Origin: Timema cristinae
Lineage: Eukaryota; Arthropoda; Insecta; Phasmatodea; Timematidae
Direction: 5' to 3'
NCBI GenBank assembly: GCA_039000515.1
Contig: JBCFYV010009882.1
Coordinates: 49,391,118-49,455,117, forward strand
DNA: 64,000 nucleotides
In this document: piece after piece, positions 49,651-60,326 of the stretch
Position numbering within the stretch: the stretch's first letter is position 1
Layout of the letters: every line of letters starts with the position of its first letter
Notes under the pieces: model-generated
Seen by the model: only the letters and a program-made list of their open reading frames with translations
Database searches by the model: none
What the model was told of the DNA's origin: nothing
Position numbers and translations under genes: made by a program

Positions 49651-49885
49651 GACCTCGGTGTTCTTCGGGTGAAGTACTCGCCTCAGGACACGATATTCGT
49701 AGGTTTGAACACAGCTGGGGCTGACGGACTTTTCTTGAGCGAAAAAAATCTGTAGCACAACTTCCTTCGGAGGGGAAGTAAAGCCATATGTCCCGTGTCA
49801 AATTGTGGTATGTAAAAGAACCCTGAGAAGTAAAGAACAAAACCTTCTCGTGGGGAAATTCGTAGGCCCATCGCTATCGCTCATA
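49651..49885 (+). mobile_element. SINE-5 copy
   Basis: The tRNA-like head (TTCGGGTGAAGTACTCG; box B-like GGTTTGAACAC) is followed by the core GTAGCACAACTTCCTTCGGA, AAGTAAAGCC, GTCCCGTGTC and ATGTAAAAGAACCCTG. It is collinear with the minus-strand copy at 4160-4533. Confidence 0.68.
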
Positions 49886-51119
49886 TACATTCTTGTGTGC
49901 TGATATAACCAGTCAGTTCAGAAGGTGCATTTTAAACACCTCAAATTTTTCTTAAAAAATGAGATAAAAACTTACTTTCTGAAAAAACCTAGTTGGAGTG
50001 ACCATCACACATCCCTGTATTGTGATTGCCAACACGCCAGTGGGAGGGATTACCTCACCTCCGTACTGTTTAGCTTAAAATAAATGGAGTGACCCGTTTG
50101 ACTCGAGTCGCGAAGCTACTTTACAGGCCCTCAAGGAAGAGCTCACCAATAAGACATTAGCACTCGCACTATTTGTCATCTAAAATTTGTGTCAAATCCT
50201 CACTTCCCCTTAAAAAAATAAAAAATATAACGTATTCCATTGCATGGAGTGAATCTTGTTGAAGGATAGTTCTTTCACAAATAGTGGGTGTTTCATGCCA
50301 AGGAAGCTAAAAACCAAATAAAACAAACACACCCTGTTGAACTATCCTGTTAGTAGAAAGTGAGAAAATGAGGCTGAAATATATTACTCTAGTTATGAGA
50401 GTTCTATAAAATTTAGATAGAATACCAATACATTTGTTATGTCTCAAATCGCATCATTTAATAGCCCGTTACGGCATCTTTCCAATTTTTTCTTGGTGTT
50501 TCTCTGTTTCTTTGTGAGTAGGATATAATTCATCTTGGTATTGTTTTAGAAATTATCCTTTCAACGTTCTCTTTCCATTTACGTCAAAGAATTTATAAAC
50601 TTTTTAAGATGGGATTCAATCTTAATTCTATAAAGATATCTTCAATTTTGTGGTGGTCAAGTAGTGCGCATCTTGCTGATTTTCACATAAATCACATTCC
50701 CACAGTTACTAGCCTAATTTCATAAGATTTTCTTTTTGTCTGTTGAATATATACCATCTCTAAATTGATTGACATAGACACATTACTCTAAGGATTGAGT
50801 TTAATTTGAAAACATCATTATTCGATAAAGATGATTATTTGACTTATTCAATTCAGATAAGATATCTTATAATAGGGCTATATGATTGTATTTAAAATAA
50901 TTTTAGATTTTGAAATGAACTCGCTCCTGGTTTTTTTCACCTGGTCAATTAGATTGGTTGGTAATTGTATTTTAATTATAGCTAGTGATTTTTAAATCGA
51001 GTTAAATTAGTTTTAAAACTAGATTATGGAGGCCTACACATTTTTTCAAATAATGGTAGTTCAATTTGTTTAAAAAGATGACCGAGCGTATATGTTTGGG
51101 AATTAAATATTATAGTTCA
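49886..51119. other. Intergenic DNA, nothing recognised
   Basis: No gene or repeat family was recognised; it becomes more AT-rich after about 50200. Confidence 0.4.
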
Positions 51120-51275
51120 TAAATGATCATAGCTATTGTTGTGGACCTGAAAGAGATAGGTTGTAATGAGGGTGGCTGGGTGGAACTCGTTCAATATGGG
51201 AAATGATGGCGTACTTTTTTAAGTGTGGCAATGAACTTTCGAGTTCATAGTGCCATAGGGTGAGTAAGTTGTATT
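51120..51275 (+). pseudogene. Second LINE C-terminal scrap
   Basis: The frame reads VDLKEIGCNEGGWVELVQYG, then a stop, then WRTFLSVAMNFRV. It aligns with the end of the peptide at 12087-12329 (IELKAIWCNEVDWIELAQDM...VSTAMNFQI). The in-frame stop and lack of anything upstream show it is dead. Confidence 0.65.
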
Positions 51276-51278
51276 TTC

Positions 51279-51806
51279 ACCGTGGCCTAGTCACTTCTCG
51301 TGCTATATACATTCATTAATATGTTAATGGAATGAGAATGAGTATATAATTATATAGGACATGTACCCATATTTACACGGAGATATTATTATTAGCACCA
51401 CGTATTACTACCCGTTAGGTTTATACGCACTTACGCTAATGTGTAACGGTAGGGTGAGTGAAAGATGAAATGGAGGACCTACAGTTTAACGTGGAATCCG
51501 AACCACGGTGGAGGCCTGGCATTCCCCACATTCACAAGATGTCTTGTCAGAGGTGAAGGAAGGGTTTGGTAATCAGATAAATCTGTGCCGGGACCGAGGA
51601 ATGAACCCCGGACCACAGCATAGAAGTCCGACACCTTACCCCTATACCACCAGATCACCTTACATGGAGAAAGAATGGTAAACGATTTATGATACAAGCA
51701 CCTTCTATACTACCGACCGATATTCAAACCCCTGTTTTACCCATCACTGGCAATCTAGTAAAGGACCAGGAGAATGACGCATTAGACCATGCGGTCACCG
51801 ATGCTA
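51279..51806 (-). mobile_element. SINE-2 copy interrupted by SINE-1
   Basis: The left piece (51279-51383) has an inverted decayed tail (CACCGTGGCCTAGTCACTTC) and the body start (GACATGTACCCATATTTACA). The right piece (51671-51806) carries the rest of the body, the box B region and the head end (ACCATGCGGTCACCGATG). The SINE-1 element separates them. Confidence 0.8.
51384..51659 (-). mobile_element. SINE-1 copy nested in SINE-2, near-perfect TSD
   Basis: A full-length short-subfamily copy on the minus strand, with shared tail, body, box B and a GGTGATCTGGTGG head. TTACACGGAGA (51373-51383) and TTACATGGAGA (51660-51670) are an 11-bp TSD with one mismatch, copied from the SINE-2 body it entered. 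Confidence 0.9.
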
Positions 51807-52086
51807 GTATTAATAAACTAACTTATATAAACTAAATGATAAAGCTATTGAACGGCTTCTTTAAAAATGGTCAGCATTGACGCGTAGGCTCGAGTTTAAA
51901 ATTCTCGGTCGTCGCGTTGAAAATACATTTCCATACGTGATTTTATTTTATCTCAAGTTTCCCCATTATTTCTCCAAGCTGATGGTGGTGTGTATTTATT
52001 TTAAACTATCCTTAATGTCTCTACCCCTTAGACCAATCAGTGGTATTCAAACTACTTGTTCACATACCAAGTAGTGGTTAAAATAA

Positions 52087-54041
52087 CAGTTTCAGCACAC
52101 TTTCTCCCATTAGAATAGCATTTATCCTCCTCACCGGGAAGGTGGGTCACTTTCTTTCATAAGCATAGCATTTATCAGTGGCGGATCAGGAAATATTATT
52201 TTGGGTGTTTGACATTTCTTTCAAGTCTTATCTTGCACCCTCCTTACTATTGAGGTGGGTTATTTTCTCCCATGCGAATAATTCTAAGAATGGTCAAAGT
52301 GAGTCAATGGCGGATCGGGAAATATTATTTTGGGGGTTGACGATTCTTTCGAGTTATATCAATGATCTTCCTCACTGTGAAGTTCGGTCACTTTCTCTCA
52401 CATTGTTCGTTTTCACAGGGAAGGTGGGTAACTTTCCACCATAAAAATAGCATTGATCAGTGGCGGATCAGGAAATATTATTTTGGGTGGTTGACATTAA
52501 TTCTATCAAGTTTTTTCTTGGGCTCTCCTTACTATTGAGGCGGGTAACTTTCACCCATACGGATAGTATTAAGACTTCTCAAAGTGAGTCAGTGGTGGAT
52601 CGGGAAACATTATTTTGGGAATTAACCATTTTTTCTTGAGTTTTAGCATTGATCCTCCTCACTGCGAAGTTGGGTCACTTTCTCCCACATTGATCCTTCT
52701 CATAGAGCCAGTGGGTCACTTTCTCTCATAAGAAAAGCACTGATCAGTGTTGGATCGGGGAATATTATTGTTTTGGGGGTGGAGGGAGGGGTTTAGTATT
52801 GATTCTACTCACTATAGAGTTGGATCACATTCTCCCACATTGATCATTCCTATAGAGCAGGTGGGGTCACTTTTTTTTATAAGAATAGCATTGATCAGTG
52901 GCGGAACGGGGAATATGGTTTTGGGGGTTTTAGCATTGATCCTCCTCACTGCGAAATTGGACTACTTTCTCCCAATTGATCCTTTCCATTGAGATGATGG
53001 GTCACTTTCTCTCATAAGAATAGCATTGATTAGTGGCAGTTCGTGGAATATTATTTTGAGGGTCTTAGTTTTGATTCTTCTGACTGCAAACTTGTATTAT
53101 TTTCTCGCCCATTGATCCTTCCCATTGTGCTGATGAGCCAGTTTCTCTTATAAGAATACCATTGATCAGTGGCAGATTGGGGAATATTATTTTGAGGGTC
53201 TTAGCATTGATCCAACTCACTGCGAAGATGGGACACTTTCTTCCACATTGATCCTTCCCATTGAGTGAGGAAGATCAATGCTAAAACCTCCAAAATAATA
53301 TTCCCAGATCTGACACTGATCAATGCTATTCTAATGAAAGAAATTTCCCCATCAGTGTACTTGGAAGGATCAATGGGGGAGAAAGTGGCCCAATCTCACC
53401 GTGAGCAGGATCAATTCTAAAACCCCCAAAATAATGTTTCCCGATCCACCACTGACTCACTTTGAGAAGTCTTAATACTATCCATATGGGTGAAAGTTAC
53501 CCGCCTCAATAGTAAGGAGAGCCCAAGAAAAAACTTGATAGAATTAATGTCAACCACCCAAAATAATATTTCCTGATCCGCCACTGATCAATGCTAATTT
53601 TATGGGGGAAAGTTACCCACCTTCCCTGTGAAAACGAACAATGTGAGAGAAAGTGACCGAACTTATCAGTGAGGAGGATCATTGATATAACTCGAAAGAA
53701 TTGTCAACCCCCAAAATAATATTTCCCGATCCGCCATTTTGACCATTATTAGAATTATTCGCATGGGAGAAAATAACCCACCTCAATAGTAAGGAGGGTA
53801 CAAGATAAAACTTAAAAGAAATGTCAAACACCCAAAATAATATTTCTTGATCCGCCACTGATCAATGCTATTCTTATGAGAGAAAGTGACCCACTGGCTC
53901 TATGAGAAGGATCAATGTGAGAGAAAGTGACCAAACTTATCAGTGAGGAGGATCAATGCTATTCTTATGAGAGGAAGTAATCCTCCTCTTAAAATGAGGA
54001 GGATCAATGTTAACCTTATGGGAGAAAGTGGGCTGAAAGTG
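52087..54041. repeat. 2-kb palindrome of tandem units (foldback-like)
   Basis: About eight tandem units, each with TGATCAGTGGCGGATCGGG, AAATATTATTTTGGG and GGGTCACTTTCTC words, run left to right at spacings of about 130-155 bp. After about 53270 the same units run inverted. The arm 52173-52619 pairs with 53425-53862. Within it, 52454-52619 and 53425-53590 (166 bp) differ at one base. The outer ends are also inverted matches (CAGTTTCAGCACACTTTCTC at left; GCTGAAAGTG at right). No transposase and no clear TSD are seen. Short ORFs such as the MADQEILFW and MADREILFW peptides are by-products of the repeats. It could be a foldback-type transposon or an inverted satellite array. Confidence 0.92.
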
Positions 54042-54156
54042 TCATTTTATCAATTACCTCCCCAGATATAATTTGCTCTTCAACTATGAGATCCTGAACG
54101 ACTGATTATATCGTACGAGCACAAAGAATGATCATAATATGCTTGTGATTTTTCTA

Positions 54157-54350
54157 CACCACGTCCTTATAGTCTACTCATCCGGACTTTCCGCATTTCA
54201 ATTACTTTAATGTGTTAGGGATGAGGAATGTTTTTTAAGGAATTGTACTCACATTTTCATGGAGGAAGAGTGGTAAACCATTTAAGAAAAATCACCCTGA
54301 GCACACCCAGCCAGAATTTGAGTCCTGACATTCATATCCAAGTTGAACCA
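54157..54350 (-). mobile_element. Diverged SINE-2-like copy, head missing
   Basis: Inverted tail (CACCACGTCCTTATAGTC), body (GGAATTGTACTCACATTTTC), CACCCTGAGCACACCCAGCC and box B-like GAATTTGAGTCC are present; the head is lost. Confidence 0.7.
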
Positions 54351-54599
54351 CACCATATCGTTATTTTGGTTGAAAGAATAGTTTATTAAATCAAACATGT
54401 TTCATTGATGCTAACATTAATAACATTTTACTGTATTATTTGTGTTATTTTATGGGTATTGATAATATCTATCAAAAGTGACAACTGCAGATAGCATGAC
54501 TTGATGTATGGATATATTAAAAGTGCTCTAGTAGCTTAAGTACCTACCAGATACCGTTCTTTCTACCAAAATAAGGGTATAGCCAAACCATAAAAACAG

Positions 54600-54915
54600 C
54601 CTCTATGCCTGCCAGTTTATTTTAGCCAGTGCGGCTAACTAGTCCTGTTTATACTGGAGCATCGCAAGAGAACGCCGCGCTGCGCTGGTATGAACTTAGG
54701 CTGTTTTCGTCTGAAGCCAGCCACGGCTGACTATGTGAGAGCAAAAATGGCGGTGTACTTACAGCGTCACGCGCATTCGGACGAGAGGCCGTTTTGACGT
54801 GCCATTATGCCGAGTCACTTTTGAGTTGGTTCCTAAAGAGCTCCACAGCGCCGCCGGAAGAGGACGCGTGTGACACAATGTCACATCTCTCATTGTTCAC
54901 GCGGGATTTTTTTTT
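54600..54915. other. GC-rich, CpG-bearing patch, unassigned
   Basis: This block contains CCGCGCTGCGCTGG, a YY1-like AAAATGGCGG and GCGCCGCCGGAAG. TCCTGTTTATACTGGAGC near its left edge resembles the start of some DNA transposons, but no matching right end was found. It may be a MITE or a regulatory or promoter block; I cannot decide. Confidence 0.35.
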
Positions 54916-56175
54916 TTTGATACCATTACATTCATATTGTGTTGAATAACAAAACGACTGATGGAGAGTTAGGTGTGTGGTAGGGGACTTGACTTTGACA
55001 TGGGAGACCTAGGATCAACTCCAGAATGGGTGTAATAGAGATGGTTTTCAAAGAACCATGTTGTTTTAATTCCCAGATTAAGGTTAATGATAGTGTATTT
55101 CTTTGAAATACAAAATTCTCAACAAGGTACTTCTGATTGGGTTTTTCGTCATGATGATCTTATTTGTAATTGTAGTCATATGATTATATGATATATTATC
55201 ACAAGGAGCATTAGAGTGAGCAAATTGGAATTATAGTTAATAATAACATTTGGATTATAAACAAAAAGTATTGCTTTTGTCAAATTAATGAGAAGAGTTA
55301 TGTCACAATAATTAGTTTCGACCACTAATAACCAACAAGCATCTGACGTTAGATAGGCATATTTCACAACTGATAAAAAATATCGCTTATCATTAAAATA
55401 GATTTTCTTGACAATTTTTAAACAATGTAACTTTTCGATACTGAATGTCCAGTACTTCTTGGGTTGATAATATAATTTCCTTGATGTTTAGGAAGCCCCT
55501 TTATCTATTTGGCCAAAAGTAAGATTTCCTATTCAAATATTCAGAGTATTAAAGGTTTTAGTTCTTTATTATTTCTTATTATTCACCTTTTCCCATTCTT
55601 CAAGACGTAGAACTGGCCTCTGCCATGGAAATGAGCGTTGAGTAATTGTATTTCAAAGTGTGCTCAACCCCTACTGAGATTCTACTACTCCTTATGACGA
55701 TAGCTGCTTCACTGATTGAATGGTCTGAGTCAGGAATGTCATAGTTACGTTTCCCTGGGCACATGTGGCCCTATCCATGATAATGTGTGGCCCATGGTCC
55801 CTCGGATTTAACAACTTTAAATGCGGCCCGATTCATTTTACTAGAGTAGCGTGTCGTGAAGTGTTGCCAGTGTAGACAGAATTTGTCTAAACTGTCCCTG
55901 TGAATAATTGTTCTCACCCACCACTTAGAACAATCTTTTGTCAGATATCCTGTGTGAGGCATACAGAGCAGAACATAAGTATGATTGGTCTAATGGGGAG
56001 TAGGTGGGTGAGAACATATCACAAGAACAGATTAAACACGCTCTGCTTACCCTTGAAACACTAAACAACACATTACTGTCTTACTATAAACATTGTAGAG
56101 ATTCATGCAAGTTTATGACATTTGGAAGCGGTTATTATTAGTTGGGGAAATTTATCAAGGGAAGTTGGTATATTC
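54916..56175. other. Intergenic DNA, nothing recognised
   Basis: No gene or repeat family was recognised. GGAGACCTAGGATCAACTCC at about 55004 is only vaguely tRNA-like. Confidence 0.4.
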
Positions 56176-56189
56176 AATTTTACTCGTTA

Positions 56190-56468
56190 TCGGTGACCTG
56201 GTGGTCTAGAGGTAAGGTGTCAGAATTCTGTGCTGGCGGCCGGTGTTCAATCCTCGGTCCCGGCACAGATTTATCTGATTTCCAAACCCTTCTTTCACCT
56301 CTGACAAGACGTATATTAACCACAACTTGTGAATGTGTGGAATGCCAGGCCTCCACCGTGGTTTGGATTCCACGTTAAACTGTAGGTCCTTCATTTCATC
56401 TCACAATCACCCTACCGTTACACATTAACGGAAGTGCGTATAACCCAACGGGTACTAAGACGCGGTGC

Positions 56469-56535
<67 letters not shown>

Positions 56536-56544
56536 TATAATTAT
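56190..56544 (+). mobile_element. SINE-1 copy with 14-bp TSD and long (TAA)n tail
   Basis: A full-length long-subfamily copy: box A TGGTCTAGAGG, box B GTGTTCAATCC, body, shared tail, and a TAA tract of about 70 bp ending in TTATAATTAT. The perfect TSD AATTTTACTCGTTA is at 56176-56189 and 56545-56558. The longest TSD and long tail in the window suggest one of the youngest insertions. Confidence 0.93.
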
Positions 56545-56639
56545 AATTTTACTCGTTACTCACGAGAAATCAATTTGAAAATATTTTTAAATTTTCGTAT
56601 CAAATAATTTGTGCTATGTTTGGCAACATATAGTTATGT

Positions 56640-57345
56640 GAACACAAGGCGAACGAGATCGAATGAAGGGTAGCAAATGCATTCACTTGAATTTGTTCAG
56701 CGTTTGGTTCAAAATTCTCCTTGCTATCCACATTAATTGAACAAAATGTTTACACGAATGTTCGATCACTTTTGCTGATTGTATAGTTGAAGCATTGGCG
56801 TTGCTTTATTTTACATTATGGCTGATGAAGATTTAATTATAATCGCTAGTGCATCATATATTATAAACAGTGAAGAAGCTGTTGAGCCTAGGAGAAGAAA
56901 AATAAAAGTGTGTTGGTGGATGACCCTATTTAAAAGTAGAGAACGGTATAGTGGGACAGATTTAATGCGTGAATTTAGATTCAAATGGAATATGGACTCA
57001 TTCAAAACTTCTGCAAAATGAACTCCTTTGATTATAATATTTATTGAATTTTATTGGCCCCAAAATTGCAAAATATAATGAGTTGTAATACAAGAGTATT
57101 ACTCCACTCCATAGCCACACAGATAAACGATATTCTATTTGGCTTGCTGTCGATTTTCCCTACTGCGTACACACTATCAAAAAAGCCTGTTAGCGAACAT
57201 CCTTTGATGTACTGACCAGTGAGAGAACTTTGGCGAAGACGAACGAATGCGTTCGGTGGTGTTCGTTTTTACGTACACACTAAGCGAAATAGTCCGTTCA
57301 CTACTATTCGTTCGCCTTTGTTCTCCTCGTGTATACAACGCTTAA
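56640..57345 (+). mobile_element. PIF/Harbinger-type remnant
   Basis: It contains the transposase start at 56818. It is bounded by weakly inverted-similar ends: ACACAAGGCGAACGAG at left, and AACAAAGGCGAACGAA when the right end is read on the minus strand. The exact termini and 3-bp TSD could not be fixed. The right part (57170-57345) has a GTTCG-rich region with short inverted pairs. Confidence 0.5.
56818..57021 (+). pseudogene. PIF/Harbinger transposase N-terminal fragment
   Basis: A 67-codon frame: MADEDLIIIASASYI, then a basic RRRKIK and VCWWM, then RERYSGTDLMREFRF, then KWNMDSFK and a stop. From family knowledge, animal Harbinger transposases begin with a similar basic-WW-x-x-x...RYSGTxLxxxLxF...FKNFTRMS pattern before the catalytic domain. 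The catalytic part is absent, so this is an internally deleted element. Confidence 0.6.
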
Positions 57346-57496
57346 ACGGACACGCATTTGTCATCAATTATGAAAGTGAATTCAACATAAGATTTAAGAT
57401 ATAACATCAACACAATTGCTGCAAAATAGAATATGAAATCTTTGGTAAAAAATAAAGATTATTTCTTAAAATGTTATGTTATAGGCTTATTATTTT

Positions 57497-57548
57497 TGTA
57501 ATAATAATAGTAATACTAATAATAGTGATGATGATAATAATAATAATG
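57497..57548. repeat. Compound TAA/TGA microsatellite
   Basis: TAATAATAGTAATACTAATA followed by GATGATGATAATAATAATAA. Confidence 0.8.
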
Positions 57549-57616
57549 CTTTTTAAGTTTAGTTAGTTTTTAGTAAAGATGGTGACAATATTGAATTTAC
57601 TGATTAATTTCAATTC

Positions 57617-57947
57617 TTAACTCGGCTAGTCTAAGGTGTCACTCCAGCTAGAAATAAACTGTACGGCTCATGGTGGAGATATTGAGGTTTGAATACTATT
57701 TAGGAGAACTGAAGTTGGTTTTTTCTAAATGGTTTTACACTCTCCCTCCAGGCAAATGTGGATATATTTCCTTGTAGCTCTTTACCTTCTTCATTCTTGC
57801 CTCATAAACATAGTTAAAATACGTGTAGCCGGGTCTGGCAGTAAAACACGTTGGATAAATTACAGTCTACAGTTTTTTATATTAACCACGTAATTTTTTA
57901 CTATGCCACTTATAACCTGAACAGCTAATAGGATGGAGTGCTAAAAA
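57617..57947 (+). mobile_element. SINE-2 copy with extra DNA in the 3' half
   Basis: Head-like CTAGTCTAAGGTGTCACTCC, box B-like AGGTTTGAATAC, body CTCTCCCTCCAGGCAAATGT, and tail ATAACCTGAACAGCTAATAG ending GCTAAAAAAC. About 60-100 extra bp lie between body and tail (about 57810-57895). They may be a small insertion. Confidence 0.7.
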
Positions 57948-58490
57948 ACAATAAATACCCAATTTTTATACTAAAGTAAAAATTTTACACCACAGTGCCT
58001 ACATTTATTTAATTTTATATAATATGTAATTGATTTCTTACCAATTTAACTACCGGAAAAGATTTTGACAGTCTATCCTTTTCCAATTAACGTATTGACC
58101 TAAACTGGTGCTATAATTAATACAATTTTAGCAAAAAACGAAGAAAAATATTTAACAATACCTAAAACATTTTAATTTCCTAATCTTTTATCACCATCAA
58201 AAATGTATTTGTCTGGGTGAAATAAGCGCAGATGTTTTTCTTCGTAATTGTATCTACTTAAAAAAAAACCACATGGATTAGATTACACACCCATGATAAA
58301 ACACGTGGCTTTGTGACATTCAACCGATAGGCCTACTTATTATTGACAGAATGTAAGTCTTTATTTGTGCAAAAGCGTCAGAAACTCCTTAGCAGGGCTG
58401 TAAAGGGATACGTATTAAGAGCAGTATTTTTATTGTTCTAATAAAAAATACAATTTGAGCAAAATAAATAGAGTATTGGTTAGTTGATAC

Positions 58491-58595
58491 GATTACCCAC
58501 ATATATGGCTACATGGTCTAAGGCTCTAACAATATACTAGACTGCCGAAGACGGGAAGATATGAGTTTAATTTTCTACACAGTGTAGTTTTAATT
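58491..58595 (+). mobile_element. SINE-2 head fragment
   Basis: ATATGGCTACATGGTCTAAG and ACTAGACTGCCGAAGACGGG match the SINE-2 head; the similarity then fades after AGTTTAATTTTC. Body and tail are missing. Confidence 0.65.
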
Positions 58596-58974
58596 TTTCT
58601 TGAATATTTGTCATGAGCATTGTGTAATTGGAACATAAAATTTATAAATGCAGAGAAAAGTTCTGTTCAAATTCAGCGATGCCCTGACAAAAATACCCAA
58701 GAACTGTTAATATTAATAATGTTAATAATATTTAACCTAAATTATCTATTAAAGGAATATTCAATTATTTTGACAATTTTATGTTAGTAAAAATACAGAA
58801 CCTAGCTTGCGCTACCATCCAAAACACCTTAAGAATTTATTTAATTATTTTCCTAAGAGTTTCAGATACACCATTTGACTAGCTTTAAGATTAATTAGTG
58901 TCATGGCCGATTAAATGAAAGTGCCACGAGGATAAATAAGTTTTTATGTACGATACAATGCCATTGTACTAACT

Positions 58975-59182
58975 GCAGCATAAAGGCAGTTCCTGATCCG
59001 CCGGTGGCTGTGGTGTCAATAATAGCTTATTTAAGTCAATGATTTCCACACGTCCATCACAGACTCTGCCTTAAGCTATGAGTTAAGAGTAGCCCTGACC
59101 ACGAGACGATTCCTGAATAGCTCTGTGTTAGAGCATTGGTAAGCTAAGCCAAGGGTCCCGGGTTTGATTACGCTACCAGGGG
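58975..59182 (+). mobile_element. SINE-7 family copy
   Basis: GCAGCATAAAGG, then ACGTCCATCACAGACTCTG, then AGTAGCCCTGACC and a tRNA-like module (AATAGCTCTGTGTTAGAGC; box B-like GGGTTTGATTACG) at 59112-59182. The order equals that at 38111-38336. Confidence 0.6.
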
Positions 59183-59526
59183 CTTATTTCATAATGATAC
59201 AGGCTTACAATTTACAAGAGAAGAAATAAATGAGAAAATTCTATTTCATAAAGTTACAAGTAAACACTTATAGCCACAAGTTAAATTTTTCAACACACAA
59301 TATTTTTTACAAGCAAGCTTGGAATCATAAATCCACTTGTAGCTTACAAGCACTTATAAATCAAGGATTATTTTCTATAAGTCTCAGCACATAGGTAAGA
59401 GGGTATTGATACATAATTATTAGTCCAGTATACTAGTGAATATATCTTCGGTACAAACATTTCAACTAACATATATATTTTATTTATAAACATTTGATGA
59501 GTGTGTAGGCAGGTTATTACTGATAT

Positions 59527-59662
59527 TAGGAGACAAGGTGATTATTTAGGTTAGGAGACAAGGTGATTATTGAGGTGAGGGGACAAGGTGATTATTGAGG
59601 TTAAGAGACAAGGTGATTATTAAGGTGATGAGACAAGGTGATTATTGAGGTTAAAAGACAGC
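59527..59662. repeat. 25-bp minisatellite, about 5.5 copies
   Basis: GACAAGGTG starts at 59532, 59557, 59582, 59607 and 59632, and GACA again at 59657, an exact 25-bp period. The unit is GACAAGGTGATTATTGAGGT plus about five variable bases. Confidence 0.95.
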
Positions 59663-60326
59663 CTCGTGTGAACAGTCTCGCATGAGTTCATTGACAATTG
59701 AGAAACTATTAGTAAATATATGTCATTATCGCTGTACAAAATAAATCGGCAACTGCCTTAGTTCAGAAAAAGTTAAATCTTTCAGCCCCCTATAAAAATA
59801 TTGAGCTTAAAAAAATAGAAACTTAACATAATGCAAAGTATTCCATAATATTATTTTATTTATTATCTCTAGTTTAAGAATCTCCAAACAAAATGTATTG
59901 ATGTTCCTTAATCTTTTGACTAACGAATATTTTATTATTTAACTACAAATGTCACAAAATAATTAGAAAATAATGTATGTACTCTTGATTGCTGTATCAA
60001 TGGAGACTGAATTGGATGTATTAATTTTCCACTTGTACATTAGATATAACAGCTGACTTGTAATTATTTTCTACAAGTGCACTTAAACTTTACAAGTCAA
60101 ACTACATTATTTATGAAACTTTCTATATTTAAAATGGCAAAATCATCAATTGTAACTTGTAAATTATAGACTTGTAGTTGTTTTGAAACAGTGTCTTTAT
60201 TGTCATTTTTCAAATATATGAATACACAAGATTTGTTAAAACTTACTTTTTTATTTTACCACTCTGATGAACATAAGTTCATCAAATGATAAAATATAGA
60301 GTGCAATGAAGAATTGCAGCAGCATC

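Noticed and set aside
52178..52992. Repeated MADQEILFW- and MADREILFW-like peptides, suggesting a peptide repeat gene
   Set aside because: They arise from the tandem DNA units of the palindrome, in shifting frames with stops between.
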